DNA from: Bacillus badius NBRC 15713
Lineage (GTDB): Bacteria; Bacillota; Bacilli; Bacillales; Domibacillaceae
Direction of reading: 5' to 3'
Assembly: GCF_001591605.1 (NCBI RefSeq)
Contig: NZ_BCVF01000009.1
Coordinates: 53,904 to 117,903, forward strand
DNA length: 64,000 nt
Part shown: piece after piece, positions 52,143 through 61,441 of the stretch
How positions within the stretch are numbered: the stretch's first letter is position 1
How the letters are laid out: the number at the start of each line of letters is the position of its first letter
Notes under the pieces: model-generated
The model's input: the letters and a program-made list of their open reading frames with translations, nothing else
Told to the model about the DNA's origin: nothing
The model's database searches: none
Made by a program: the position numbers and the translations under genes

Positions 52143-52446
52143 TCGATTCACTTCCTTCGTATAAGGATAAAATATGCAACAACCTGTTTTGTTCCATTTT
52201 CAAAATGGCGCTTCCTTCTTCAGTTATCATATAAACTTTTCTCCGGCCTGACTCTCCAACAGGTTCAATCCAACCGTGCTTATTCAAGTTTTCAATCGCG
52301 CCGTATAATGTACCCGCTGCTAAAATAACAGTACCATTACTTATCTTTTCTATTTTCTGCATGACGGCATAGCCATGAAGTGGCTCACGCAGAGCTAATA
52401 AAATATAATGCATGGTTTCAGACAATGGCAGTAATTTATGCTTCAT
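52129..52446 (-). CDS. PadR-family transcriptional repressor
   Basis: 105 residues. Winged HTH with MHYILLALREPLHGYAVMQKIEK and AAGTLYGAIENLNKHGWIE, and a short dimerising C-terminus, typical of PadR subfamily 2. Overlaps the DUF2812 gene. A candidate operator is directly upstream at 52458-52517. Confidence 0.88.
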   Translation of the reverse strand: MKHKLLPLSETMHYILLALREPLHGYAVMQKIEKISNGTVILAAGTLYGAIENLNKHGWIEPVGESGRRKVYMITEEGSAILKMEQNRLLHILSLYEGSESNEEI

Positions 52447-52457
52447 TTCCTTCCCCT

Positions 52458-52517
52458 CTATTCAGTTCGACTATATAGTTCAACTTAATAATAACATAAT
52501 GCAGTTCAACTGAATAG
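52458..52517. promoter_or_regulatory. Candidate PadR operator
   Basis: CTATTCAGTT (52458-52467) and AACTGAATAG (52508-52517) are inverted copies, and AGTTCAACT occurs twice (52477-52485, 52503-52511) with a variant AGTTCGACT. The cluster overlaps the padR promoter region on the minus strand. Confidence 0.55.
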
Positions 52518-52588
52518 TCAACAGCATGTTCAAAATTAGTCAAAGGAACTTAAAGTGAAAAGCTTGAGAACAAGGGAAAATCAATTTG

Positions 52589-52626
52589 AAAAGTCGCTTT
52601 CCTTATATAAGGAAAGCGACTTTTGT
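52589..52626. terminator. Terminator downstream of siderophore locus
   Basis: AAAAGTCGCTTTCCTTA pairs perfectly with TAAGGAAAGCGACTTTT. It lies about 165 bases after sbnI on the minus strand and probably ends that transcript. Confidence 0.8.
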
Positions 52627-52791
52627 GCAGACTGATTCTATTAAATTAAAGGGCCCGATTGCGGAATAAAACGAATTTCATGTTTTAACAACTTCACTAT
52701 CTCTGTACAGCCGCCTGGAATGGAAATCAGCAGGTCGCATCCGCGATCTGAGAGGAAACCCTTTACTGGTTTCCGTTTTTTTAGCCAGGAT

Positions 52792-53559
52792 TCAGGCTTC
52801 ACAAAGATAAATGCTTTCGGAATATAGCCGGATAGAGCTTGCCCGCCGGGAAAGATAAGACTCCCACTCTTCGGAATCAAACATAGGATCGGCCAGCCAA
52901 TGAAGAGGAATTTTTAAATTCAACAGACGGCCGTTGATCTTAAAACGGGTGACTCCGGCGGGCATTGTTTTCCCTGCTAATACCACTTCTTCAAGCTCCG
53001 CCATGGTATAGACAGGAGAAGTGACGCGCACCTGCCCTTTTTCTAAAGCGGCACTGCTGTTCTGCGCTACCCGTGTAACTGCCCCATGCCGACTATAGGA
53101 ATCCACAATTTGATGCCAAATTTCCAGCCGTTGCCACCAATGGGCCTTATCGTTTCGAGGAGCTAAGCAATACGTGCTCCCATCATCTGCTGTGATTGTA
53201 ACGATAGCCGGCTGATCATGAGAACGGACGTCCTCATATACATGACCTTGTTGCTTTAAAGCCGAAAGCCATGGACCGGCAGAGACAATATGATCCCAAG
53301 CCTCAAGCATAATATCCTCCGCTCTGGCCAACTGAACGGGAATCCTTTTGCACCCCATTCGCTGTAGAGCCCCTGTCCGGTGTGCGCCGTCTAAGATTAG
53401 GTAACGCCCGTCGCGCATCTGCATGGCAATGGGCGGGTGACAAAGTTCTCCTGACTGCTGAATCGCCTTGCATGTTTTGTCCAGGCGCTGCGGTTCGTGG
53501 TCTTCATGCAGGCAAATGGCATCTATGTTGATTATTTGTAAAGAAGATAAAATGTTCAT
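52792..53559 (-). CDS. sbnI: SbnI-like ParB-domain protein (O-phospho-L-serine-forming kinase)
   Basis: 255 residues. The N-terminal ParB/sulfiredoxin-like domain has YLILDGAHRTGALQRMGCKR followed by IPVQ, corresponding to the DGxHR...GCKKxPVQ region of Staphylococcus SbnI. The C-terminal half keeps MPAGVTRFKINGRLLNLKIPL and ends SESIYLCEA, like SbnI. Known SbnI makes O-phosphoserine for SbnA and binds heme. Starts with a 4-base overlap on the upstream synthetase gene, last in the operon. Presence of SbnI supports a staphyloferrin-B-type pathway. Confidence 0.85.
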   Translation of the reverse strand: MNILSSLQIINIDAICLHEDHEPQRLDKTCKAIQQSGELCHPPIAMQMRDGRYLILDGAHRTGALQRMGCKRIPVQLARAEDIMLEAWDHIVSAGPWLSALKQQGHVYEDVRSHDQPAIVTITADDGSTYCLAPRNDKAHWWQRLEIWHQIVDSYSRHGAVTRVAQNSSAALEKGQVRVTSPVYTMAELEEVVLAGKTMPAGVTRFKINGRLLNLKIPLHWLADPMFDSEEWESYLSRRASSIRLYSESIYLCEA

Positions 53560-55433
53560 GGTTGATCGATCCCTGCTTCCTTTGATTGATTTTGGGCCGC
53601 CTTTTGCCGAAAAGCATATAAAGGATTTTGAACTGGCTGCGATCTGGTCCCCTCCTCGGCAAATAATCTTCTTTTAGTTAATTGCTCCACCTCCATTGTT
53701 TCTGAAAATAAATTAAAGACAGCAAAACGTTCCTCCAAGCCGGGAAATTGGGATTGATAGTCAGAAATAATCTCCGCTATCAACGCCCAAAAGTCCTCTT
53801 CTGGCCAGCTGTAATGTTTCTCTAAAAAGAAGGCCAGTTCACCCAGATTAATAAAGAAGAAGGCGTCCTGGAAAAAGTCTTTAACGGCCGTTGGATCCCT
53901 TAGCTCGATAAAAGAATTCCTGTTTAGGCGGGGGTGATTTCCAGGAGGCAGCACGATATTCGGACAGCGATCAGGATCGCGCAAATAGTCTCTTGAAAAC
54001 CGGAGGCCATCATGGAAATCCTTTAAAGCAATCCGGGAGGGCCTTCCTTCTTGCTGAATCAGTATCATGTTCTGTGCGTGTGACTCCATGGCAACACCAT
54101 GTTTATATAGAAGGTGGATCAAGGGCACAATTGATACTTGGAGCAGATCTTTTAACCAGCAGCTGATGCCAAGCTCACGGACCCACGGATCAATGAAAGG
54201 CTTTCCGTTGATGTCAACAGTGGCCAGTGCATTAAACGGCAGCGCCTCTTCACCAGGTTCAAGGTACGAATGCAAGCTTTCTCGCCAGATAGCCCCCAAG
54301 GTTCCGTACACTTGGGTCTCTATTGGATCGGGCAGGCTTTGGTGATCATATGTGACGCCAAGAATCTCCTTGAGAAGGATGAGGCGGCATGTCTCTTTTA
54401 AATAAGAATCACTTTCCAAAATCTCTCCGAGCCAATCAGATAATCTGGCGGCATTTAGAATCGTATGCTGGGCCAAGATTCTTCCTGTTGAAGTATTTGT
54501 GATGCTGAGCGGCAGCTTGATATAAGCCTTCTTTGGAAAAGAATAATTGGCCAAGGTGCGGATAGATTGCTGCGGCCGGTAAAGGTCTTCTCCCTCGCCT
54601 AAATAAATCAGCCGCCCATCGCTAAACGGCTCAATAAACCCTGTTGAAACTTGCTCCCGCCATTGCCAAGGATGAATAGGAATGAAAGTATACTCTTCTG
54701 TGCTCCGCCCTTTTTGAGTTAAAAGAGAGACAAAACGCTTGAAGGTTTTTTCACCGAGCTCCTCCTGCAAAAACGCAGCATGATCCAGCTGTTTTGCAGC
54801 AGAAATCTTTGCTTCTTCCTTTTTCACAGCGACCCAAACAGGCTGAATGACTGGCTTAAATTCTGGACCGTACGTGCAATTGTCAGCAAGGTCAAAGCCG
54901 ATTCGCGACTTGTAGCATGGATGATAAGGGTGTCCATCCATGATGTCCCCCTCTAGTTCATCGTAGTCCGGTTTTTGTAGTGCCGGCTGCTGCCCGCGGC
55001 AGAACTGGGCAAACGCATCTTTTAGAAGGGTTTGATTGATTTCTTCTATAAATAACGACAACATCGGGCTGTCGTTATTCATCAAACGGGAGGTCTCCAG
55101 TAAGAATGCGGTTAATGAATGAGCCTCCTCCTCTTTATTTTGTGCGATCCGTTTCACCGGCTCGCTAGTTAGCCGGATACGTCCAAAACTGCCTGGATGT
55201 TTTCCTTGGCATTGATAATAGACAGCGTTTCCTGCTTCATCCATTCCTTGCAGCACATAGGTGCGCTCATTTTCACTCGTGATCGTTACTTCTGGCTCCA
55301 TAATTCCCTCAAAAAGGAGTGATTCAATCAATTGGCGGAAAATCCGTCTTCGGACTTGGCTGAATGATTCGGATTGCAGTACACCATCATACTCCGGAAA
55401 AGGCTGTCCGTGCTGGATCTCATTACCGTTCAT
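53556..55433 (-). CDS. NIS siderophore synthetase (SbnE/SbnF-like, IucA/IucC family)
   Basis: 625 residues from ATG 55433 (GAGGTG site). NIS synthetase motifs: HPYHPCYKSRIGFDLADN, IPIHPWQW, KLPLSITNTSTGRILAQHT, HAQNMILI and KDFHDGLRFSRDYL. The FhuF-like iron-reductase C-region is present. It is a paralogue of the synthetase at 56735 (both start with the VRRRIFRQLIESLxxEG motif). ATP-dependent condensation of citrate or citryl intermediates with diaminopropionate is expected. Which of the two is SbnE and which is SbnF cannot be settled by eye. Confidence 0.85.
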   Translation of the reverse strand: MNGNEIQHGQPFPEYDGVLQSESFSQVRRRIFRQLIESLLFEGIMEPEVTITSENERTYVLQGMDEAGNAVYYQCQGKHPGSFGRIRLTSEPVKRIAQNKEEEAHSLTAFLLETSRLMNNDSPMLSLFIEEINQTLLKDAFAQFCRGQQPALQKPDYDELEGDIMDGHPYHPCYKSRIGFDLADNCTYGPEFKPVIQPVWVAVKKEEAKISAAKQLDHAAFLQEELGEKTFKRFVSLLTQKGRSTEEYTFIPIHPWQWREQVSTGFIEPFSDGRLIYLGEGEDLYRPQQSIRTLANYSFPKKAYIKLPLSITNTSTGRILAQHTILNAARLSDWLGEILESDSYLKETCRLILLKEILGVTYDHQSLPDPIETQVYGTLGAIWRESLHSYLEPGEEALPFNALATVDINGKPFIDPWVRELGISCWLKDLLQVSIVPLIHLLYKHGVAMESHAQNMILIQQEGRPSRIALKDFHDGLRFSRDYLRDPDRCPNIVLPPGNHPRLNRNSFIELRDPTAVKDFFQDAFFFINLGELAFFLEKHYSWPEEDFWALIAEIISDYQSQFPGLEERFAVFNLFSETMEVEQLTKRRLFAEEGTRSQPVQNPLYAFRQKAAQNQSKEAGIDQP

Positions 55434-55473
55434 AAAAACACCTCGTTCTTGTCGTTTATTCATTACAGCTGCT

Positions 55474-56715
55474 TTATTCATTGAATGCGATCAGCTCCTT
55501 TTTCAATCCGGCAGCCGTTTCGTCTAAAGTTCCGATATAGAAGTGGTCGGGGTGCGGATGGCTGAGAAAATCATGATGCGAGATAGCCCACCCATAGGCT
55601 CCCGTGTAGCGAAAGAGAACAATGTCCCCGATGCGGACGCGAGCAACCCGGCAGTCCTTTGCCAGTACATCTTTTGGGGTGCATAATTGTCCAGCTATGG
55701 TGATTTCGCTATCTGTCAGCTCTATGCGGGCAAACGGATTATTCCACTGGTCCATATGTATAATTTCAAAAGGATGGCTATGCTGCCAAGAAACAGGCAG
55801 ACGGAAGTGGTGCGTCCCGCCTTTGATAATGACATAGTTTTTTCCGTGATTTTGTTTTATATCCAGCACCTCTGCTGCATAATAACCGCATCCGGCTGTT
55901 AAGTAACGGCCACATTCAAAAATAATGTCTATATCCCCCAGTTGATGAGAAGCAAGGACCGGCTTCAATTGATCAATAAATAATTCCCAATTAAACTGCT
56001 GGTCGAGCTGCTGATAATTGACCCCGATGCCTCCGCCGGCATTGAGATAAGAAATAGTCAGGTTAAATTCCTCGACCCATTCTTTGACTTTCTGACAATA
56101 GTTCTTCACAAGCTGGGCATGCTGGAAGGCATCCAGATTATTAGATAATGAGTGTAAGTGAAACCCTTCTAAACGTACACCCTCTAAAGCGACTGCCAGC
56201 TTGATCGCTTCGCCGATATTGCGTTCATCAATGCCAAACTGAGTGGGCCTTCCCCCCATCGCTAAAGTCGCTTCAGGAAGCGGAGAGTGTAAATTCACGC
56301 GCAGAAGAATCGGAAGGATGGCTCCCTTTTGTTTGGCAATATAACTAGCCCGCCGCAGCTCATGCAGACTCTCCACATGCAGCAGGCTGATTTTTTGCTC
56401 GATCGCTTCGTGAATTTCTTCATCTGTTTTGCCTGGGCCTCCAAACAGAATGGGAATATCTGCTGAAATAGCGCGGACTTTACGTATCTCACCAATGGAT
56501 GCTACTTCAAATCCATGAACAATCGATGAAAGGGCTTGGAGAATAGGTGTGTCCGAGTTAGCCTTGATAGCGTAGAACATCCGGCACTTTTCGGGAAGAG
56601 AGCTCACCCGATGCTGAACGTGGCGTGTTAAAGCACGCATATCATATAAAAAAGCGCAAAAAGCTTTGTCATCATCTAGTTTGGCTTGTTGAATGTACTC
56701 ATGAATGGATGTCAT
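55474..56715 (-). CDS. sbnH: PLP-dependent decarboxylase, SbnH-like
   Basis: 413 residues; ATG at 56715 after AAAAGGGGGG. Fold-type III PLP enzyme: Schiff-base lysine in MFYAIKANSD, GFEVASIGEI, GGIGVNYQ and the C-terminal FRYTGAYGWAISHHDFLSHP, related to diaminopimelate decarboxylase. In staphyloferrin B synthesis SbnH decarboxylates the citryl-diaminopropionate intermediate to a citryl-ethylenediamine. Its position between two NIS synthetases agrees with that step. Confidence 0.86.
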   Translation of the reverse strand: MTSIHEYIQQAKLDDDKAFCAFLYDMRALTRHVQHRVSSLPEKCRMFYAIKANSDTPILQALSSIVHGFEVASIGEIRKVRAISADIPILFGGPGKTDEEIHEAIEQKISLLHVESLHELRRASYIAKQKGAILPILLRVNLHSPLPEATLAMGGRPTQFGIDERNIGEAIKLAVALEGVRLEGFHLHSLSNNLDAFQHAQLVKNYCQKVKEWVEEFNLTISYLNAGGGIGVNYQQLDQQFNWELFIDQLKPVLASHQLGDIDIIFECGRYLTAGCGYYAAEVLDIKQNHGKNYVIIKGGTHHFRLPVSWQHSHPFEIIHMDQWNNPFARIELTDSEITIAGQLCTPKDVLAKDCRVARVRIGDIVLFRYTGAYGWAISHHDFLSHPHPDHFYIGTLDETAAGLKKELIAFNE

Positions 56716-56734
56716 GAAGAACCCCCCTTTTATA

Positions 56735-58540
56735 TTAACTAGTACCTAACGGATTGCTTACCTGATGAACCCGGATTTCGGTATCAGGATACAGCCGCCG
56801 CTTCGTTAATTGTTCTACCTGTACAGTTGGTGCAAATAAATTAAACAACTGATATCTCTCAGCCAGTTGAGGGAATCGCTGTTGATGCGTTTCCAATACT
56901 GTTCGTACAAGAGCCCAAAATTTGCGCTCGTCGTATCCAAAATGATCAGCCATAAAAATCGCTAATTCCCCTATGTTGATGAAGAAAAGAGCATCATGCA
57001 TAAAATCCCGCACAGCTGCTATATCATCTGTTTCGAGAAAGGAATTTCGGTTGACCCGCGCATGGTAATCCGGTGTCTGCTGCAGGCAGGGAGCTTTTTG
57101 GGGATGCATCAGATGCTTTTTGGAAAAGCGGATGCCGTCATGAAAATCCTTTAAAGCTACACGCCTAGGCATCCCCTTCTCATGGATCAAAATCATATTT
57201 TGAGCATGAGTTTCAAGGGCGACCCCATGGGCATACAGAAAATGAACAACCGGCAGAATACTTGCTTCGAATAAGCGGCGCAGCCAGCTTTCCGCTCCAT
57301 ATTCAGTCACCCACTCTTGAATGAACGGCCTGCCATCCGCATCCAATGCTGATAGCGCGCTGAATGGCACGGCTTCTTCCCCCGGCTCCAAAAGTGAATG
57401 GACACTCTCCCGCCAAATACAGCTTAATACCCCGTATGTCGATGAACGGGCGGATGCTGACAAGGAAGGCGGATCATAGCATATCCCTATTGTCTCGCCA
57501 AGCAATGCAACACGCGCCTCTTTTAGTAAGAATTCATCCTCTTCCACCATTTCTTTGAGCCAATCTGAAATGACAGCTGCATTTTGTACGGTGTGGGGAG
57601 CCAGTATCCGGCCTGTAGATGTATTCACTAAGCTCATGGCCAGTTTTAAATAACACTTTGCAGGTGAAGTCATATTGGCTAATGTGCGAATAGACTGTTG
57701 TGATCGATAATAATCACCCGATGTACCGAGAAAAATAACGCGTTTTTCCCGCAGGTCTTTCAAAAAGGAAGTGGTGATGATGTTGTTCCACTGCCAAGGA
57801 TGGACAGGCAAAAAAACATACTCCTCAGCAGACACCCCCATCTCCCGGAGTCTTGCTTCAAAGGCAGAAAGCCGGCCAGCACCCAGCTCTTCTAGCAAAA
57901 AATCCCGGTAAGATTGACGTGCTGAAATAGATTGCTTGATTTCACTTTTATGAGCAGCAACCCATAAAGGCTGAATGGCCTGCTTAAATTCGGGTCCATA
58001 GCGCCAGTTGTCCTCAAAGCTAAATCCGATCCTCGATTTGTAGCTTGGGTGGTAGGTATGCCCGTCCATCACCTCGCTTTCCCACTCGTCGTATTCAGCA
58101 TTCCGTACATGGATGTTCCTGTGCTGCCGTGTATATTGGGCATGCGTATCATGAAACAGGGTTCTTTCTAATTCATTTGCAAAAGCGGCGATCTTATCTT
58201 CATCCGCTTGGAGGCTGTATTGAATATCCAAAAGAAATTGGGACAATGACTGCGCTTCGGTTCGTTGTCTGTCTGATCGTCTTTCCACAGGTGTATCACT
58301 TAGCCGGATTCGCCCGAATGTAAATCGTTGAACACCGCGGCATCTGTATTGAACCGGTCGGCCCTTTTGATCTTTTCCATTGATAAGGAAGACTTGTCCG
58401 TCTTGATCGGTCTCTATGTCAGGAAAGATGACTCCTTCATATATCAATGATTCGATCAATTGCCTAAATATTCTTCTTCGAACTTGGATATATTGATCAG
58501 ATTGAATGGCCTCCGCCAATGTTACAGTCAGATCTTCCAT
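56735..58540 (-). CDS. NIS siderophore synthetase (SbnE/SbnF-like, IucA/IucC family)
   Basis: 601 residues; ATG at 58540 after AGAGGAGG. Motifs: GHTYHPSYKSRIGFSFEDNW, LPVHPWQW, KLAMSLVNTSTGRILAPHT, ETHAQNMILI and KDFHDGIRFSKKHL. Clear paralogue of the gene at 53556. It overlaps the upstream type-B synthetase gene by 13 bases. Forms one of the two citrate/diaminopropionate amide bonds by analogy with the Sbn pathway. Confidence 0.85.
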   Translation of the reverse strand: MEDLTVTLAEAIQSDQYIQVRRRIFRQLIESLIYEGVIFPDIETDQDGQVFLINGKDQKGRPVQYRCRGVQRFTFGRIRLSDTPVERRSDRQRTEAQSLSQFLLDIQYSLQADEDKIAAFANELERTLFHDTHAQYTRQHRNIHVRNAEYDEWESEVMDGHTYHPSYKSRIGFSFEDNWRYGPEFKQAIQPLWVAAHKSEIKQSISARQSYRDFLLEELGAGRLSAFEARLREMGVSAEEYVFLPVHPWQWNNIITTSFLKDLREKRVIFLGTSGDYYRSQQSIRTLANMTSPAKCYLKLAMSLVNTSTGRILAPHTVQNAAVISDWLKEMVEEDEFLLKEARVALLGETIGICYDPPSLSASARSSTYGVLSCIWRESVHSLLEPGEEAVPFSALSALDADGRPFIQEWVTEYGAESWLRRLFEASILPVVHFLYAHGVALETHAQNMILIHEKGMPRRVALKDFHDGIRFSKKHLMHPQKAPCLQQTPDYHARVNRNSFLETDDIAAVRDFMHDALFFINIGELAIFMADHFGYDERKFWALVRTVLETHQQRFPQLAERYQLFNLFAPTVQVEQLTKRRLYPDTEIRVHQVSNPLGTS

Positions 58541-60390
58541 GGTAAAATGTCCTCCTCTCGTTTCCTTAAAAGGTTCGGGACTGGAACATAGAGAGGCTTT
58601 TCCCCTCTTTTTTGAAAATAACTGATTAAATTGGCCTTGGCCGGCAAATGCTCCTCCTCAAGAAGACTTCGTAAGTAAGGCAGGCCTCTGTCTTGATCGA
58701 ATAAGCCCGAAGACTGAAGGAATTCGCCGACTATTTTCCAGAGCTTTCGTTCATCCGCCCCTCCATAAAAGGCGAGTGTATGAAGCAGATGACCGAAATG
58801 ATTGACGAGCACGTAATACTTCAATCGGTGCCAGGCTTCGGCATCCGGATATAAAGCAGCGCTATGCGGATCGATTATTCCATCAAAATAGCCCAGCTCT
58901 GCCGCCCGCTCCTGGCTGATGCTGACTCCCTCAAGATCTCTTACATAAAAGTGAACAGGCCAGCCATCCTGTAATGTCACCATGGAATTTTGGACATGGG
59001 CTTCTAGGCTGATTCCGTATTCTGCAAACAAGTACATTAATGGCCGCAGCGCTATCTCCAAGTAACGTTCAAGCCATGTTGTTAGTAAATCAGAGGAAAG
59101 GGCTTTTTCCCCATCGTTTACAGCGGATCGTATAGCTTGCATTAATGGGGGCTCCGGCTCATTCATTGGCTTTTCCAATAGGCCGGCGACAACGAACGGC
59201 GTACTTTCCGCAAAAGGCTGAACTGCAGGATTTTGCCGGAAGATCACGGCGAAGCTTTCAGCGATCTTCAGCTGATCCGGCTCATTCACTGCCGGGATAT
59301 TTAAGGTTCTATAGCCTTCTTCAGCAAGGACTGTAAAATGATCATAAGGAAGCTGCTCTGATACTTTCTTCAACAACCGACTGGCATCTACCGTGCGTTT
59401 TAACTGTTCCGGCGGATTCACTCTGACGAAATTTGTAATACGGACATTCAGCGGGAGCTTAAAAAAATAACCGTGTGCTGGGTCCCATACGGTCCGTACA
59501 GAGGAAGTAGGGTAAACCGGATTTGCCAGCGGGCCTAAATCTACTAACTTTCCGGCCTTTACTAATTCCTGAACCTCGGTCCAGCCTTTTACGTACTGAG
59601 CTTGCCAGGGATGACATGGCAATAACCGATAATGCTGCTGTGTTTCGCCCAGTTTCTGCCGGGCTTCTTTCAGTACTTGTTCCGGCAGCAGCATCTCCTC
59701 TGTTTCATCTGCTTCTTCCTCCACTAAGCCCGGCTCTGCAGCAAAATAATGCAAGGCGAAAGAAGCGGACATCTCCGGTGCGTAGCGGGCCAGGTCATCA
59801 GCAGAAAATCCTTGTGAACTTTTAGGAGCAGGATGAAACGGATGGCCGGACAGTAAAGCTTGTTCCGCCGCGGCAAATTTCTTTTCCCCTTCTGCCTTCC
59901 AAAATGGGAGACTGTTCAGCTGATGCCGCATATAGACTTCTGTTTTCTGCAAAGAATTCTCGATATGGGCAAGTATCTCGCTCACTCTATTTTGTCTATC
60001 CAGTTCATCAGGCAGGTCGTGAGAAAGTTCCAGTAATACAATTTCAGCCAGATCATGAAGCCGTTCAATCTTTCGAATGCTTGATTTATCCATTTCTTCA
60101 AGCCAAAAAGACTCTCCGTAGCGATGATGGCCAAAAGGTGAAAGATAAAGGACTGTTCCCGCGATTGCAGCTTTGGCTCTTGGAAGCACTATACGCATAG
60201 GTTCTTCATCAGAGTGGCTGTCTTTAAAGACAGCGGAAAACTGCGGCAGGCTATCTAAAGAATGGATTCTTGGGTCTGTCATTCCGGTTTCACGCAAGTA
60301 GGTGTTTAACAGACGCTCAATAGCTGAACGCTGAGCGGCATTCCGAATGGTGTGAACAGACGTCTTGCTGTTGATCTGCATAGAGTGCAT
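58528..60390 (-). CDS. sbnC: NIS siderophore synthetase, SbnC-like (type B)
   Basis: 620 residues; ATG at 60390 after GGGAGG. More distant from the other two: HPFHPAPKSSQGFSADDLARYAPE, RLLPCHPWQAQYVKG, YPTSSVRTVWDPAHGYFFKLPLN, EAHVQNSMV and YVRDLEGVSISQ. These variants correspond to the synthetases that use 2-oxoglutarate or a preformed amide; SbnC attaches 2-oxoglutarate in staphyloferrin B synthesis. The ribosome site is adjacent to the preceding gene's end, so it is in the sbnAB operon. Confidence 0.85.
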   Translation of the reverse strand: MHSMQINSKTSVHTIRNAAQRSAIERLLNTYLRETGMTDPRIHSLDSLPQFSAVFKDSHSDEEPMRIVLPRAKAAIAGTVLYLSPFGHHRYGESFWLEEMDKSSIRKIERLHDLAEIVLLELSHDLPDELDRQNRVSEILAHIENSLQKTEVYMRHQLNSLPFWKAEGEKKFAAAEQALLSGHPFHPAPKSSQGFSADDLARYAPEMSASFALHYFAAEPGLVEEEADETEEMLLPEQVLKEARQKLGETQQHYRLLPCHPWQAQYVKGWTEVQELVKAGKLVDLGPLANPVYPTSSVRTVWDPAHGYFFKLPLNVRITNFVRVNPPEQLKRTVDASRLLKKVSEQLPYDHFTVLAEEGYRTLNIPAVNEPDQLKIAESFAVIFRQNPAVQPFAESTPFVVAGLLEKPMNEPEPPLMQAIRSAVNDGEKALSSDLLTTWLERYLEIALRPLMYLFAEYGISLEAHVQNSMVTLQDGWPVHFYVRDLEGVSISQERAAELGYFDGIIDPHSAALYPDAEAWHRLKYYVLVNHFGHLLHTLAFYGGADERKLWKIVGEFLQSSGLFDQDRGLPYLRSLLEEEHLPAKANLISYFQKRGEKPLYVPVPNLLRKREEDILPWKI

Positions 60391-60410
60391 GTTGTTTTCC
60401 TCCCTTGCCT

Positions 60411-61424
60411 TTAATACAGGCTCAAAGCTGTTCCAATATTGTTAGCAATCGCCCTCCGGTAAACCTCATAGGCACTTGAAATGTCTTCAATCGCCATTCC
60501 CATTGGGTTCAGAAGAATGATTTCCTCCTCTGACTCCCGCCCGGCCTTTTTGCCAATCAAAATTTCTCCTAATTCAGCATGAAGTTGCTCGCGGGAAAAC
60601 TTGCCTTCTACAACAAGCTGATGAATGACTTTCTTTTCTCTATTCGCCTGCTCCCAATCGTCGACAATGACTTTATCCGCTTGAAGGAATACCTCTTTGT
60701 GGACATCCATAATGGAAATGTTGCTTATAAATGCCCCTTTCTGCAGCCATTCAAATGGAATGTAAGGCTGATCCGTGACGGTTGCTGTAATGACGACTTC
60801 TCCTTGGCGGACGGCCTTCTCTGCACTGTCTGCCACACATACCTCGACTTGTTCAAACTGCGATTGAATATGTTGGGCCATTTTTCGGGCAGATGCTTCG
60901 TTCAAGTCAAAGAGATGGACCTTGCGAATTTGCTCAAATTGTTCAAGCATGGAAGTGACTTGCATTTTGGCAATGATGCCGCAGCCTAAACAGGAGATTT
61001 GCTGAAAGTTTTTTTTGGCAAGATAGTTGGCTCCTATTACCGTAACGGCTGCCGTACGCATGGCACTGATTAAACTGGCTTCCATAACGGCTATTGGATA
61101 ATTCGTTTGCGGGTCATTTAAAATAAGCAGGCCGCTGGCGCGTTCCAGGTTTCTCTTAACCGGGTTGTCATGCTTGCTGCCAATCCATTTAATTCCAGAT
61201 ACAGGCGATTCGCCGCTAAGATGCGCCGGCATGGCAATAATGCGGTCTGCGATATGTCCCTCTTTTCCATTAGCTCTCAAGTACGGCTTTAAGGGCTGAA
61301 CAAACTCGCCTTTGGCATGAAGCCGAAGAGCCCGCTCAAGAGCCGTAACATAAAGGTCAGAAGATCCCCCTCCTGCTTGTTGAATATCACTTTTGCTTAA
61401 ATAACAAATAGATGGCTGATTCAT
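60411..61424 (-). CDS. sbnB: SbnB-like N-(1-amino-1-carboxyethyl)-glutamate dehydrogenase (diaminopropionate synthesis)
   Basis: 337 residues from ATG 61424 (AGAGGAGAAA site); a 7-codon extension is possible. Ornithine-cyclodeaminase fold with NAD-binding LGCGIIAKMQVTSMLEQFEQ near residue 145, IKWIGSKHDNPVKRN in the active region and HAELGEILIGKKAGR at the end. With SbnA it makes L-2,3-diaminopropionate and 2-oxoglutarate from O-phosphoserine and glutamate. Directly downstream of sbnA. A second family member (15035) belongs to hydroxyproline breakdown and should not be confused with it. Confidence 0.88.
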   Translation of the reverse strand: MNQPSICYLSKSDIQQAGGGSSDLYVTALERALRLHAKGEFVQPLKPYLRANGKEGHIADRIIAMPAHLSGESPVSGIKWIGSKHDNPVKRNLERASGLLILNDPQTNYPIAVMEASLISAMRTAAVTVIGANYLAKKNFQQISCLGCGIIAKMQVTSMLEQFEQIRKVHLFDLNEASARKMAQHIQSQFEQVEVCVADSAEKAVRQGEVVITATVTDQPYIPFEWLQKGAFISNISIMDVHKEVFLQADKVIVDDWEQANREKKVIHQLVVEGKFSREQLHAELGEILIGKKAGRESEEEIILLNPMGMAIEDISSAYEVYRRAIANNIGTALSLY

Positions 61425-61441
61425 TTCTTTTTCTCCTCTTT

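Noticed and set aside
52641..52880. A 79-residue minus-strand frame overlapping the end of sbnI
   Set aside because: The SbnI protein already ends with the expected SESIYLCEA C-terminus, so this is not a lost tail. The frame has no clear ribosome site and contains a GGAAACC/GGTTTCC hairpin; it is more likely untranslated 3' sequence.
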